NCBI GenBank assembly: GCA_022824495.1
Contig: JAJDZU010000024.1
Location: forward strand, 471,472-535,471
DNA: 64,000 nucleotides
Source of the DNA: Chloroflexota bacterium
GTDB lineage: Bacteria; Chloroflexota; UBA11872
Reading direction: 5' to 3'
The translations under genes and the position numbers were made by a program. Under the pieces are notes generated by a model. It searched no databases and had not been told where the DNA came from. It was given only the letters and a program-made list of their open reading frames with translations. Shown in pieces: positions 35,311 through 44,451 of the stretch; the first letter of the stretch is position 1, and each line of letters starts with the position of its first letter.

Positions 35311-36762
35311 ATGTGGGGTGGACGCTTTGACAAACCGCCCGCGGATGTCGCGCGCGCCTTTACGCGCTCGTTTCCCGTCGATCGGCGGATCTACCGCGAG
35401 GACATCGTGGCCAGCCGCGCCCACGCCGCGATGCTGGGCCGACAGGAGATCATTCCGGCACGGAGCGCGGAGGCGTTGACAGAGGCGCTCGACAATCTGC
35501 TGGTGGAACTCGATCAGCTCGGCGGACCTCCGGTGAACGCTGACGACGAGGATGTGCACAGCTACGTCGAACGGGTGCTGACCGAGCGGATCGGCGACCA
35601 CGGTCGACGGCTGCACGTCGCGCGCAGCCGGAATGACCAGGTGGCAACGGACTTCCGGCTCTACTGCAAGGGCTTCTGCTTGCGCCTGGTGACTGCGGTG
35701 CTCGATCTACTTGGCGTGCTGGCGCGGCGGGCCGAAGAGGAAGCCGAGACTATCGCTCCGGGGTTCACGCACCTCCAGGTCGCGCAGCCGGTCACGTTGG
35801 GCCACTATTTCCTGGCCCTGTTTGAAATGCACCGGCGCGACGTAGACAACATCCTCTACGCATATACCGTGGCCGATGTATGTCCGCTGGGCGCGGGAGC
35901 ATTGGCCGGCGTTGCATTCGACATTGATCGCGAGTTTGTCGCGGAGGAACTGTGCTTCAGCCAGGTGGCGCGCAACAGCCTGGACGCCGTGTCCGACCGA
36001 GACTTCGTGAGCGCTGTTTTGCAGGCCTGCGTGACGCTCAGCGGCCACCTGTCGCGCTGGGCCGAGGACCTGGTGATTTGGGCGTCGCCGGGATTCGGCA
36101 TGGTGCGCTTCGACGACGCGTTTGCGACCGGCAGCAGCATGTTGCCCCAGAAACTCAACCCCGACGTGGCGGAGTTGACGCGCGCGAAGGCCGCAGCGAT
36201 CGCGGGTGCGGCCACCGGTTGGCACGCAACGCTGAAGGGCGTACCGCTGAGCTACGCCCTGGACATGCAGGAGGACAAGCGTGCGGTGTTTCGAGTGGAA
36301 GACGATGTGCTGGCGGCGCTGCGGGCGCTCACCGGGGCCCTGGACACGCTGACGGTGAACCGAGAGCGCATGGCGGCAGTGGCCGGCATGGGGCATTCCA
36401 CGGCGATTGAGATTGCCGACTACCTGACCGAACGGGACGTACCCTTTCGCGACGCGCATGCGGCCGTGGGGCGACTGGTTCGCCTCGCCGAGGATAGGGG
36501 CGTCGAACTGGCCGATCTGGACGAAGCCGACTTCGTGGAGGCCGACGCGAGGCTTTCCGCGGACGTGCGGGACCGGTTGGATCTTCCGACTGCCGTCGCG
36601 CGCCGAACGTCGCTGGGGGGAACCGCGCCAGCCAGAGTTCGCGAGGAGGCCGCGCGCGCGACCCGCTGGCTGCGATGGCAGCGCGATCACGTACAAGACT
36701 TAGTCGGCCGAGGTCTGCCGCCGGCCTTGCAACCCTCGGCTCGCGCTGCGGTCGTGCGTTGA
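35311..36762 (+). CDS. argH: Argininosuccinate lyase
   Basis: A 483-residue fumarase/aspartase-superfamily enzyme. MWGGRF at the N-terminus, DEDVHSYVERVLTERIG, LHVARSRNDQVATDFRLY, GFTHLQVAQPVTLGHY and GSSMLPQKLNPDVAELTRAK are characteristic. In the last signature the usual KKNP is KLNP and the Met is shifted, but the catalytic serine and first lysine remain. It cleaves argininosuccinate to arginine and fumarate. argG and argF are not in the window, so the pathway is split. It is about 20 residues longer than the norm. Confidence 0.94.
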   Translation: MWGGRFDKPPADVARAFTRSFPVDRRIYREDIVASRAHAAMLGRQEIIPARSAEALTEALDNLLVELDQLGGPPVNADDEDVHSYVERVLTERIGDHGRRLHVARSRNDQVATDFRLYCKGFCLRLVTAVLDLLGVLARRAEEEAETIAPGFTHLQVAQPVTLGHYFLALFEMHRRDVDNILYAYTVADVCPLGAGALAGVAFDIDREFVAEELCFSQVARNSLDAVSDRDFVSAVLQACVTLSGHLSRWAEDLVIWASPGFGMVRFDDAFATGSSMLPQKLNPDVAELTRAKAAAIAGAATGWHATLKGVPLSYALDMQEDKRAVFRVEDDVLAALRALTGALDTLTVNRERMAAVAGMGHSTAIEIADYLTERDVPFRDAHAAVGRLVRLAEDRGVELADLDEADFVEADARLSADVRDRLDLPTAVARRTSLGGTAPARVREEAARATRWLRWQRDHVQDLVGRGLPPALQPSARAAVVR

Positions 36763-36833
36763 CGCGTTCGAGGCTCGGCTCAACCAGTGACCGATTGCCA
36801 CCGGTAGCGACCCCGGAAGAGCGCTAGAAGATC

Positions 36834-37619
36834 GTGGCTAGCTCAGGCACATCGCCGATTCAGCTTTCCGTCGTGATCCCCGCATTCAACGAGGAGGATC
36901 GTCTGGGCGCCACGTTGCGAGCGACGGATGCCTGGGCGGCTGGACGCGACGGACGGATTGAAGTTGTCGTGGTGGACGACGGATCAACGGACGGCACGCT
37001 TGGAATAGCCGAGACCTGGGCATGCGAGGCACGAGATTCCGGCGATGTGGTTCCCCTGGTGCTGGCTGAGCCGCACCGGGGCAAGGGAGCAGCCGTGGCG
37101 CGCGGGATTCGAGCGGCGGGCGGCGCCGTCCGGATGTTCATGGACGCCGATCTGGCGGTACCGCTCGTCTTTGTTGAGCGCATCGTCGAGGAGATTCGAC
37201 GCGGGGCCGACGTCGCCATCGGCTCGCGGGAGTTGGAGCTGTCGCAGCGACTGAACGAGCCGTGGCGTCGCCATGCACTCGGGCGCGGTTTCAACCGTCT
37301 GGTGAGTTGGCTTGGCGTCGGCGGATTCAGTGATACGCAGTGTGGCTTCAAGGGGTTTTCGGCCGATGCGGCCGAGGACATCTTTAGTCGGGCACGGCTC
37401 TATCCCGCCGACGGAGACGTCATTGAGAAAGAGCGAGTGACCGCCTTTGACGTGGAACTGTTGGCCATTGCCCGCCGTCGCGGCTGGCAGACCGTGGAGA
37501 TTCCCGTGGAGTGGCGGCATGTACCGATGAGCAAGGTTCGCCCGCTGTCCGATGCCGTTTCGATGCTGGTCGATATTTTGCGCGTACGGTGGAATCTAAT
37601 GCGCGGGACATACGACTGA
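36834..37619 (+). CDS. Family 2 glycosyltransferase (dolichyl-phosphate glucosyltransferase-like)
   Basis: A 261-residue GT2 protein. QLSVVIPAFNEEDRLGATLRA, VVVDDGSTDGTL, GKGAAVARGI, MFMDADLAVPL (DxD), FSDTQCGFKGF and the EIPVEWRHVPMSKV tail match ALG5-like transferases that charge a polyprenyl phosphate with glucose. There is no membrane segment, so it may work with a separate GtrA- or GT-C-type partner; the 19.0-20.5 kb polytopic protein is a possible one. The start is GTG 36834. Confidence 0.87.
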   Translation: MASSGTSPIQLSVVIPAFNEEDRLGATLRATDAWAAGRDGRIEVVVVDDGSTDGTLGIAETWACEARDSGDVVPLVLAEPHRGKGAAVARGIRAAGGAVRMFMDADLAVPLVFVERIVEEIRRGADVAIGSRELELSQRLNEPWRRHALGRGFNRLVSWLGVGGFSDTQCGFKGFSADAAEDIFSRARLYPADGDVIEKERVTAFDVELLAIARRRGWQTVEIPVEWRHVPMSKVRPLSDAVSMLVDILRVRWNLMRGTYD

Positions 37620-37716
37620 CGCCTGGCACGAAACGGCTTCCCCAACGGGAATGGAGTTGGCGTGACCGTGCTGACCGTGCGCGACGGATGGTCCCGGCGG
37701 AGGTGACGGGTTCGAT

Positions 37717-39294
37717 TTGAACGATAAGAACATTGTGCTGTTCGATGGCTGGCTGGCCACTCTGGGTGGGGGCGAGCGACAAGTCCTGAGTGCTGCAAGT
37801 GCCTTGCGGGAATTGGGCTCGGTACGCGTGGTCTCGCACTGTCCGTTGCCACGATCCGCCGTCGTGGATTGGGCAGGTATTGATCTGCAAGGGGTGGGCT
37901 TCCGCTTCATGCCGGAGCGGCCGCAACTTACCGGACGCGATGTCGCCGGTGACGCCGACTTGTTCATCAACGGCACCCATCTCAGCCTGGTTGACGGTCG
38001 TGGATTGCCATCGATCCGATTTGTCTATTTTTCGGCGCGTCGCAGCAGTACCGCATGGCGCATTCTCGGCAGCGCGCTTCGTGGGATTGGCCGTGGACTT
38101 GGGGCCGCCCACGAGCGAGATGGCTGGTTTGGCACCGAAGCTCATAAGGGTGCCCTCTTTCGCCAGTCCGACGGCGACGGACGGATCGGCGTTCGGGACG
38201 GAACCCGCATTCGCTTCTGGCTGAGCGCGATGAGTCACGAGGACCGCACATACGCCATTGCAACGAAGTCCGGCGAACCACTTGCGGAGGGAACGGCGGG
38301 GGCCAAAGGCGACTTTGCGCCGAGTCCGTGGGTCGATGTCCCGGCAGGCTGCCGGGAATTGGCAATCCGGTCGGCGGCATCCGGCGGGACAAACCGCTGG
38401 GAAGGTCGGCAGCTGGGCCTGGGGCTGGGATCCATCGAGGAGCGCGGTGCTTTACTGCGAGGTTTCTACCAAAGAGCCACGCGCCGACTGATTCCCAAGC
38501 TGGCCTACTGCGCGGGCGACGACCATGCTGCGAGGTACGTCGACGCCCTGCGCTCGTACGACGCGGTGACGCCCAACTCGCACTTCACCGCATCGTGGCT
38601 GCAGAGCCGCTGGAGTGTTACGGGACCAGTCATCGAGCCGCCGGTCATCGCCGATGATCGCCAGGAAGTGGCCGGACCGCGGCCGCTGATCGTCTCGATT
38701 GGCCGCTTCTTTGTCGGGGGGCACAACAAGAAGCACATCGCCATGGTTCGGGCCTTCCGGATGCTGTGTGACCGAGGTCTCGTCGGCTGGCGCCTGGCGC
38801 TTGTTGGCGGCGTGGGTCAGCGCCCGGTGGATGCGAATTATCTGCGCAGGGTGGAGGCGGAGGCGTGTGGGCTGCCGATTGACGTGTATCCGAATGCCGA
38901 CGAGACAACGGTGCGCGAGTTGCGGGCACATGCCGCCATTGCCTGGCACGCGGCGGGATACGGGGAATCTGAACGCCGCGCTCCCGAGCGGTTCGAGCAC
39001 TTTGGAATGGCGGTCGCCGAGCTCATGATGTCGGGCGCCGTACCAGTGGTGTTCGACGGCGGCGGATTACGCGAGATTGTCGAACCTGGTCGCAGCGGGT
39101 TTCGCTGGCGCACGCTGGATGAGTTGGTCGCCGCGACGCTGACACTGATTCGGAACGGACGTCGGCGAGCGGAGATGAGCGAAGCTGCCCGCCAACGCGC
39201 TGAGCGCTGGTCGTTGGCGAACTATCAGCGACGGATCGTTGAGCTGGCCCACGACGTTATGGCGAGGCACCAAAGGGCGAGCACGGCTGGCTAG
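37717..39294 (+). CDS. Family 4 glycosyltransferase with an inserted beta-rich domain
   Basis: A 525-residue GT-B glycosyltransferase. The N-lobe begins IVLFDGWLATLGGGERQVLS. The C-lobe carries SIGRFFVGGHNKKHIAMVRAF, YPNADETTVRELRAHA and HFGMAVAELMMSGAVPVVFDGGGLREIV, the donor-binding E-x7-E type region. Unlike normal GT4 enzymes of about 370-400 residues, residues about 136-242 form an extra segment rich in beta-predicted, polar sequence (GTRIRFWLSAMS, PWVDVPAGCRELAIRS), like a small jelly-roll or carbohydrate-binding module. Start is TTG 37717 with GGAGG upstream. It probably extends a surface glycan; donor and acceptor are unknown. Confidence 0.8.
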   Translation: MNDKNIVLFDGWLATLGGGERQVLSAASALRELGSVRVVSHCPLPRSAVVDWAGIDLQGVGFRFMPERPQLTGRDVAGDADLFINGTHLSLVDGRGLPSIRFVYFSARRSSTAWRILGSALRGIGRGLGAAHERDGWFGTEAHKGALFRQSDGDGRIGVRDGTRIRFWLSAMSHEDRTYAIATKSGEPLAEGTAGAKGDFAPSPWVDVPAGCRELAIRSAASGGTNRWEGRQLGLGLGSIEERGALLRGFYQRATRRLIPKLAYCAGDDHAARYVDALRSYDAVTPNSHFTASWLQSRWSVTGPVIEPPVIADDRQEVAGPRPLIVSIGRFFVGGHNKKHIAMVRAFRMLCDRGLVGWRLALVGGVGQRPVDANYLRRVEAEACGLPIDVYPNADETTVRELRAHAAIAWHAAGYGESERRAPERFEHFGMAVAELMMSGAVPVVFDGGGLREIVEPGRSGFRWRTLDELVAATLTLIRNGRRRAEMSEAARQRAERWSLANYQRRIVELAHDVMARHQRASTAG

Positions 39295-39389
39295 AGTCGA
39301 CTTGCGCGAGGTTGGACGCGATGGTCTCGCCCGTCGATGGGCTGCGATTGATAGCATCGTAGGTTCGTGCGTTGACAGCGTGGTTGGGC

Positions 39390-40622
39390 GTGGCACTACT
39401 CGTTCAGAAATTTGGTGGATCTTCGGTCGCGACAAGCGAGCGAATTCGTTCGGTGGCCGAGCGGATTCACGACTCGCTCACTCAGGGCGATCGCATAGCC
39501 GTGGTGGTGTCCGCAATGGGCGACACGACCGACGATCTAATCGCTGCAGCGGAGCGACTGGCCACGCGGCCGCGTTCGCGCGAGTTGGACTTCTTGCTGT
39601 CCACTGGCGAGCTCGTTTCCGCGGCTCTCATGTCAATGGCGTTGCACGAACTCGGGTGCGACGCGGTTGCCCTTTCGGGTCCGCAGGCCGGAATCCAGAC
39701 CAACGGGCGCTATGGCCGCGCCCGCATCACGGAGATCGAGCCGACGCGCATACGCGCGGAGCTCGAATCCGGGTGCGTTCCGGTGATGGCCGGCTTCCAG
39801 GGACTTGGCCCGGGGGGCGACATCGTGACGCTTGCGCGCGGTACTTCGGATACGTCCGCGGTGGCATTGGCCGTCGCACTTGGCGTCGACCGCTGCGAGA
39901 TCTATACGGACGTGGACGGCATTTTTACCGCCGATCCGCGGATCGTGCCGGACGCGCGCAAGCTCGACTTGGTGATTTACGACGAGATGCTGGAGATGGC
40001 AAAGCTGGGCGCGCGTGTCATGCATCCGCGCGCGGTCGAGATTGCCGAGCACTTCAGCATGCCGGTGGTGGTACGTTCAAGTTTCAGCGATGCACCAGGG
40101 ACGGAAATTGTGGCTGAATCAGCGGTTCCCATTGAGACCATGCAGCGCGTGCGCGCGGTCGCTCACGACACGGACGTGGCGCGGGTGACGATACGCGGCG
40201 TTAGTGATCGGCCGGGTCTGGCACATGCGTTGTTCCAGCCCCTGGCTGAGCGGCATATCAACATCGACGTCATCGTGCAGAACGTCTCCGACGGCGGGGT
40301 GACCGATCTGTCGTTCACCGTCGGTGAGACGGACCTGGACTCGACGCTGGACCTCATTCGTCCCGTGGCGGCGGAGATTGGCGCCCGCGACGTGGCGGCG
40401 TCAACCGAACTGGGCAAGGTGAGCATCGTGGGCGTGGGCATTCAGAGCACGCCTGGAATCGCGGCCCGAATGTTCGGAGCGTTGGCTGCCGCGGGTATCA
40501 ACATCGTGAGCATTACGACCAGCGAAATTCGCCTGACCTGTCTGGTGGACAAGTCGCAGGTCGCGAGGGCGACCGGGCTGTTACACGACGAATTCGACCT
40601 AAGCGCGCCAGACTCCATGTGA
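39390..40622 (+). CDS. lysC: Aspartate kinase
   Basis: About 410 residues. The kinase domain starts LLVQKFGGSSVATSERI, with FLLSTGELVSAALM, MAGFQGLG and GGDIVTLARGTSDTSAVALA, then EIYTDVDGIFTADPRI. Two ACT domains follow (about residues 260-410: DRPGLAHALFQPLAERHINIDV and TPGIAARMFGALAAAGINIVSI), so feedback inhibition by lysine and/or threonine is expected. It makes aspartyl phosphate for lysine, threonine and methionine. GTG 39390 (MALLVQKFGG) was preferred to the upstream TTG at 39372 because it matches the usual family N-terminus; no ribosome-binding site is strong. Confidence 0.94.
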   Translation: MALLVQKFGGSSVATSERIRSVAERIHDSLTQGDRIAVVVSAMGDTTDDLIAAAERLATRPRSRELDFLLSTGELVSAALMSMALHELGCDAVALSGPQAGIQTNGRYGRARITEIEPTRIRAELESGCVPVMAGFQGLGPGGDIVTLARGTSDTSAVALAVALGVDRCEIYTDVDGIFTADPRIVPDARKLDLVIYDEMLEMAKLGARVMHPRAVEIAEHFSMPVVVRSSFSDAPGTEIVAESAVPIETMQRVRAVAHDTDVARVTIRGVSDRPGLAHALFQPLAERHINIDVIVQNVSDGGVTDLSFTVGETDLDSTLDLIRPVAAEIGARDVAASTELGKVSIVGVGIQSTPGIAARMFGALAAAGINIVSITTSEIRLTCLVDKSQVARATGLLHDEFDLSAPDSM

Positions 40623-40717
40623 CGTCGAGCGCTCGTTCCGTGGATGACCGCTGGTACCATGAAAGTGCGCGCCAAACCTGTTAGAACGTCGCCTGAAGCG
40701 GGGGAGGCGATAGCCGC

Positions 40718-41224
40718 ATGATCGAAATGATCGTGGATAGTGTGCGCGTGAATCTGATCAGCCCGAGCCGCGTCGTGGTCCTGAAGGAACGGGACGGGCC
40801 ACGCTATCTGGCCATCGTCATCGGGCAGGGCGAAGCCGACGCGATCGCCGTCAAGTTGCAGGACCATGAAGTTCCGCGGCCGCTGACCCACGACCTGCTC
40901 AAGCAGTTGATCGAATCGGTCCAGGGGTCTGTCGAGCGTGTTGTGGTGACTGATCTGATTGACACGACCTTCTTCGCGACAATTGTCCTGGACATTAACG
41001 GCAGCCGCTGCGAATTGGACTCGCGACCCAGCGACGCCATTGCACTCGCCGTACGTGCGAGTGCACCGATTCTCGTCGAGCCGTCAGTGCTCAACGAAGC
41101 AGGTTTCGAGCCTGACACCGACGGCGAGGAAGCCGGCGAAGGCGAGCCGGTGGCGGAAGAGAAACTCGAGGTGTTTCGCGAGTTCATTAACCAGCTCGAC
41201 CTCGACGATCTCGGTAAGTCATAG
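40718..41224 (+). CDS. Bifunctional nuclease family protein (DUF151)
   Basis: A 168-residue protein with a DUF151/BFN domain at about residues 1-120: VVVLKERDGPRYLAIVIGQGEADAIAVKLQ, PRPLTHDLLKQLIESV, FFATIVLDINGSRCELDSRPSDAIALAVRASAPI split over the core. The tail is acidic (DGEEAGEGEPVAEE) and ends in a short UVR-like helix (EVFREFINQLDLDDLG). Plant and bacterial homologues show DNase/RNase activity and are linked to stress responses. It follows aspartate kinase by 95 bases. Confidence 0.88.
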   Translation: MIEMIVDSVRVNLISPSRVVVLKERDGPRYLAIVIGQGEADAIAVKLQDHEVPRPLTHDLLKQLIESVQGSVERVVVTDLIDTTFFATIVLDINGSRCELDSRPSDAIALAVRASAPILVEPSVLNEAGFEPDTDGEEAGEGEPVAEEKLEVFREFINQLDLDDLGKS

Positions 41225-41356
41225 GCCGAATCAGCGTTGCCGCGAAGCGAATAGCGGATTCGCCGCAAGCAAACTCAATGCGCTTTCCCCAGGGCTGAGT
41301 GTGCCCAACCAGGGGGACGAAGCACCATCGTCGTTGGATTTGCCAACCGCAGGTGG

Positions 41357-42361
41357 TCAGGTCTGACTGACGATTTCTCGCTGCCCGGTGTCCCCCGATC
41401 GGCGAATTGCGGCCAAGACTTCCAAGAGATGGACACTGTCCTCGGGCGGCGAACCGTTCGTGGCGTCTCCCCTGATTACAGCCAGGAAGTGTTCGTCTGG
41501 ATTGCTTCCGCCGGTCAGACCCTCGACTTCACGCGTGAGCTTGGCCTCGAGGTCGTCTTCAAGAATCACCTCCACGCCGCCTGAGGCCCAATCGGCTCGG
41601 ATTGCGCCGTTGCCGGCAACCACCGACAGGCGCTCTCCGAATGTGTGTCCCGTGCCAATGATCGAGAGGGTGCCAATCGCGCCGTTTTCGAAGAGAAACA
41701 CGGCCGCACCGTCGACTTCGACTTCCAGGTCGTACGTACGCATGCGCGCGTCGACTTCAACAATGCGAAGTCCGGTCGTCCAGAGCAGCATGTCCATGAG
41801 ATGGCTGCCGGAGTCGCTGAGCTGACCGCCGCCGCCAAGGGCCAGCGTGCTCCGCCACCTGCCCCTGGCGCTGTTGATCCAGGCCTGCCATTGGCTGGCC
41901 TGCACGTGGGTAATCTCCCCCATGTCGCCGCGCTGTAGCCGCTCGCGCATGTACGTATAGCCGGGGCTGAAGCGCCGCTGGAAGCCGACTACCACGTGTC
42001 GGCCAAGATCGTTCGCGTGATCGGCAATTTCCTGGGCCAGTTCGGGGGTGTGGGCGAGCGGCTTTTCGCACAGGACGTGCGCGCCGGCGTTGAGGGCGCC
42101 CATCACATGCTCGTGATGCAGTGTGTGGGGAGTCGACACCAGCACCACATCCGGGTCGGCTGCCGACAGGAGGTCACGCCAGTCCGCGTAGGCGGGGACC
42201 TCACTTAGGTCCGGCAGGCCGGATCTTGCGGTTGCAATGGAAGCGTCGGACGGGTCGGCCAAGCCAACCACGTCAACCTCGGGCATCCCAAGAAACCGCC
42301 GCAGGTGACCGGCGGCATTGCCGCCAACGCCAATGGCGCCAAGTCGGTATGTCATGGACAT
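41357..42361 (-). CDS. Gfo/Idh/MocA-family oxidoreductase
   Basis: A 334-residue two-domain oxidoreductase. The Rossmann domain begins RLGAIGVGGNAAGHLRRFLG, and the Gfo/Idh motif EKPLAHT (canonical EKP) supplies the catalytic lysine. In the C-terminal beta-sheet domain LALGGGGQLSDSGSHLMDMLLWTTG carries the conserved GxxxDxGxHxxD pattern. Members oxidise or reduce sugars and inositols with NAD(P). The substrate is unknown. It sits convergent to the DUF151 gene; the ATG at 42361 lies close to a small hypothetical gene on the same strand. Confidence 0.88.
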   Translation of the reverse strand: MSMTYRLGAIGVGGNAAGHLRRFLGMPEVDVVGLADPSDASIATARSGLPDLSEVPAYADWRDLLSAADPDVVLVSTPHTLHHEHVMGALNAGAHVLCEKPLAHTPELAQEIADHANDLGRHVVVGFQRRFSPGYTYMRERLQRGDMGEITHVQASQWQAWINSARGRWRSTLALGGGGQLSDSGSHLMDMLLWTTGLRIVEVDARMRTYDLEVEVDGAAVFLFENGAIGTLSIIGTGHTFGERLSVVAGNGAIRADWASGGVEVILEDDLEAKLTREVEGLTGGSNPDEHFLAVIRGDATNGSPPEDSVHLLEVLAAIRRSGDTGQREIVSQT

Positions 42362-42426
42362 CGTGCAGTGCGCCCGGATGGGCGGAAGTCTACGTCAAGC
42401 TGCTGGATCGCAGCGCTTGGCTCAGC

Positions 42427-42729
42427 CTATGCGTCGCGGGTCGTCGGGTCTCCGGGGACGAACTGCCCGCCGTACGGCAACGGCAGCCGCTCCACGGTCT
42501 CCCGGAACGTCCCGCGCCCCTTCATCAGGTCGTGCACGTCCCAGCCCTGCGCTTCCAGCTGGTCGAGCACGTAGGCCAATTCATAGCGATCACCGGTTTC
42601 TTCGTCGATGAATGCATCGGTCCATCCCAACTGGTATCGCGGCACCGGAAACGTCCCCTCGCCGTTACGACGCGGAATCTGAAACCGAAACTCGGATACG
42701 CGGATGTGGCGGCGCGGCTCGCTGGTCAT
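42427..42729 (-). CDS. Conserved-looking small protein of unknown function
   Basis: About 101 residues, soluble and mixed alpha/beta by eye. I do not recognise a family. Distinctive stretches are HIRVSEFRFQIPRRNGEG, PRYQLGWTDAFIDEETG, YELAYVLDQLEAQGWDVHDL and PYGGQFVPGD. The ATG at 42729 was preferred to one at 42753. Normal amino-acid balance and same-strand position in the run of genes from the methyltransferase towards the oxidoreductase support coding. Confidence 0.55.
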   Translation of the reverse strand: MTSEPRRHIRVSEFRFQIPRRNGEGTFPVPRYQLGWTDAFIDEETGDRYELAYVLDQLEAQGWDVHDLMKGRGTFRETVERLPLPYGGQFVPGDPTTRDA

Positions 42730-42802
42730 AAGCGTTTCTGGTCGTGGGTCCAAATGGCCCGGATGGCTTGCATGCGATTGTGAAGAGCGCGTTGGCCCCG
42801 TG

Positions 42803-43612
42803 TCAACGCGCGACCGTGCGACCGATGACGATCAGGTTAGGCGAGTCGTCACGCCACGGCTGGCGCGCGTAGTCGCCGTGCACCGCGTCAATCTGCAACC
42901 CGGCCTCCACGAACTCGGCCACTACGTCATCCCGGGTCAGCAGCGCCAAGCTGTAACCCAGACGTCGCTCGTCAACCAGCAGAGGGCCATCGTAGTAGCG
43001 GTAGATGAGGGTGCTGCAACCGCGATGGGTGACCTCGTCGTAGGTGTAAAAGCGCTCGCGGGTTACGCGGCGGCCTGTGGAGGGGTCGCGTTCCAGAAAC
43101 TCCACCTCCTCGTGGTCCGGCGTGGCGTCAAGCGGTGTAGCTGAAAACACGTCCACGGCCACGCCGCCGCCCGGCCGAATATGTGCAGCGGCATTGCGAA
43201 GTGTTTCCAGGCGGGCTTCCCGATCCGGAAGCAATAGGTATGAGTTGAAACCGAGCAGCACCAGGTCGAAAGTCTGGGCCAGCCGATGGGTGCGCATGTC
43301 ACCGCGGCGCAGGGCGAGCCGTTTCCGCGTCGCGCGAGGCATTGACGAGCGGCGAGCGGCGGCTCGCTCCAGCATGGCGGCTGAGGCATCAACGCCGGCA
43401 ATCTGGAAGCCGTGCCTGGCCAGGGGAATCGCCAGACGACCTGTGCCAACGGCGAATTCCAGCAGCCGCGGTCCCAGGCGCCGGCCTTCGCCGATCCAGA
43501 AGTCCAGTTCGGCTCCATCACACTCCGGATACTCCAGGTCATAGACCGGCGCGGCCGGGTCATATCCCGTGTCGTGAAACGGCGGGGCCGTGGACGGTCG
43601 CGGCTCGTGCAT
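42803..43612 (-). CDS. Class I SAM-dependent methyltransferase
   Basis: A 269-residue Rossmann-fold methyltransferase. The SAM-binding glycine motif is LLEFAVGTGRLAIPLA, the acidic motif GVDASAAML, and the third motif RRGDMRTHRL then FDLVLLGFNSYLLLPD. It belongs to the methyltransf_25-like group acting on small molecules. It is followed by an Idh/MocA oxidoreductase and preceded by a sugar nucleotidyltransferase on the same strand, so a sugar or glycan modification is a possibility. Confidence 0.85.
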   Translation of the reverse strand: MHEPRPSTAPPFHDTGYDPAAPVYDLEYPECDGAELDFWIGEGRRLGPRLLEFAVGTGRLAIPLARHGFQIAGVDASAAMLERAAARRSSMPRATRKRLALRRGDMRTHRLAQTFDLVLLGFNSYLLLPDREARLETLRNAAAHIRPGGGVAVDVFSATPLDATPDHEEVEFLERDPSTGRRVTRERFYTYDEVTHRGCSTLIYRYYDGPLLVDERRLGYSLALLTRDDVVAEFVEAGLQIDAVHGDYARQPWRDDSPNLIVIGRTVAR

Positions 43613-43639
43613 GTCAGGGCCGCACGGAGGCCGAACGCA

Positions 43640-44347
43640 TTAGTCGGCGCCGGCGTAGTTCAGGGGTGCGTCGGCCAATTCTTCCTCGAGGTTGGCGTGG
43701 TCCTTGACACTGTCCATGCCGCGCCAGCGCGCTTCGGACCGGAAGGCGCCCAGGCGGCCGGCGGCAGCCAGTTCAGGAAACGTGCTGTCTTCGTGGTCGC
43801 CGATCTCGGGGAGGTGATCCTCGAATGACCGGTCCAACACGTACACGCCGCCGTTGATCCAGTGGGGCAAGACCGGGTTGGTGGTGAACTGGCTGACTTT
43901 GCGACCGTCAACCTCCACGATCCCATACTGGCTGATGTAGGGCGTGAGCAAGATGGTGGCCGTGTTTTTGTCGTCCCGATGCTGGTCGAGCATTGGGGCC
44001 AGTCGCTGTTCCGTGAGGATGTCGGCGTTGGAAGCCATCACGATCGGCTCGTCGCGGGGAATCTGCTGCATGCCCAGACGCAGGCCGCCACCGCGTCCCA
44101 TGGGCGTGTCCTCGACCGCGTAGCTGAAGCTGGCGCCGAAGGCCGAGCCGTCGCCAAAGTGGTCCTCGATGACTTCGTGCAAGTAGCCGCACGAGACGAC
44201 GAAGTGGTCAACACCCTGTGCCTGGTACCACTCCACCTGGTGCTGCATGATCGGCTTACCGGCCACGTCGACCATGGGCTTGGGCACGTTAGCGGTCAGC
44301 GGCCGCAGGCGTTCACCGCGGCCTCCGGCAATCAAAACGGCGTACAC
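43640..44347 (-). CDS. Sugar-phosphate nucleotidyltransferase
   Basis: A 235-residue single-domain NTP-transferase. AVLIAGGRGERLRPLT, PKPMVDVAGKPIMQHQVEW, ASNADILTEQRL and HWINGGVYVLDRSF are the family marks. It lacks the beta-helix of long GlmU/ManC types. It is similar to RfbF/HddC (glucose-1-phosphate cytidylyl- or heptose guanylyltransferases), so the nucleotide is uncertain. It is upstream of the methyltransferase on the same strand and may supply a surface sugar. The start is GTG 44347. Confidence 0.87.
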   Translation of the reverse strand: MYAVLIAGGRGERLRPLTANVPKPMVDVAGKPIMQHQVEWYQAQGVDHFVVSCGYLHEVIEDHFGDGSAFGASFSYAVEDTPMGRGGGLRLGMQQIPRDEPIVMASNADILTEQRLAPMLDQHRDDKNTATILLTPYISQYGIVEVDGRKVSQFTTNPVLPHWINGGVYVLDRSFEDHLPEIGDHEDSTFPELAAAGRLGAFRSEARWRGMDSVKDHANLEEELADAPLNYAGAD

Positions 44348-44451
44348 GCAGCGGACCTCCAGGGCATCACGGGCGCCCGGCGCCGCGACGCCCGATTATA
44401 GGAACGGGCTGCGACGGAATCGGCCGCGCCGGTCGCCGACGTTGCTTGGAT

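Noticed and set aside
39372..39377. TTGACA near the lysC start as a -35 box
   Set aside because: The matching -10 would lie inside the kinase coding region and does not resemble TATAAT.
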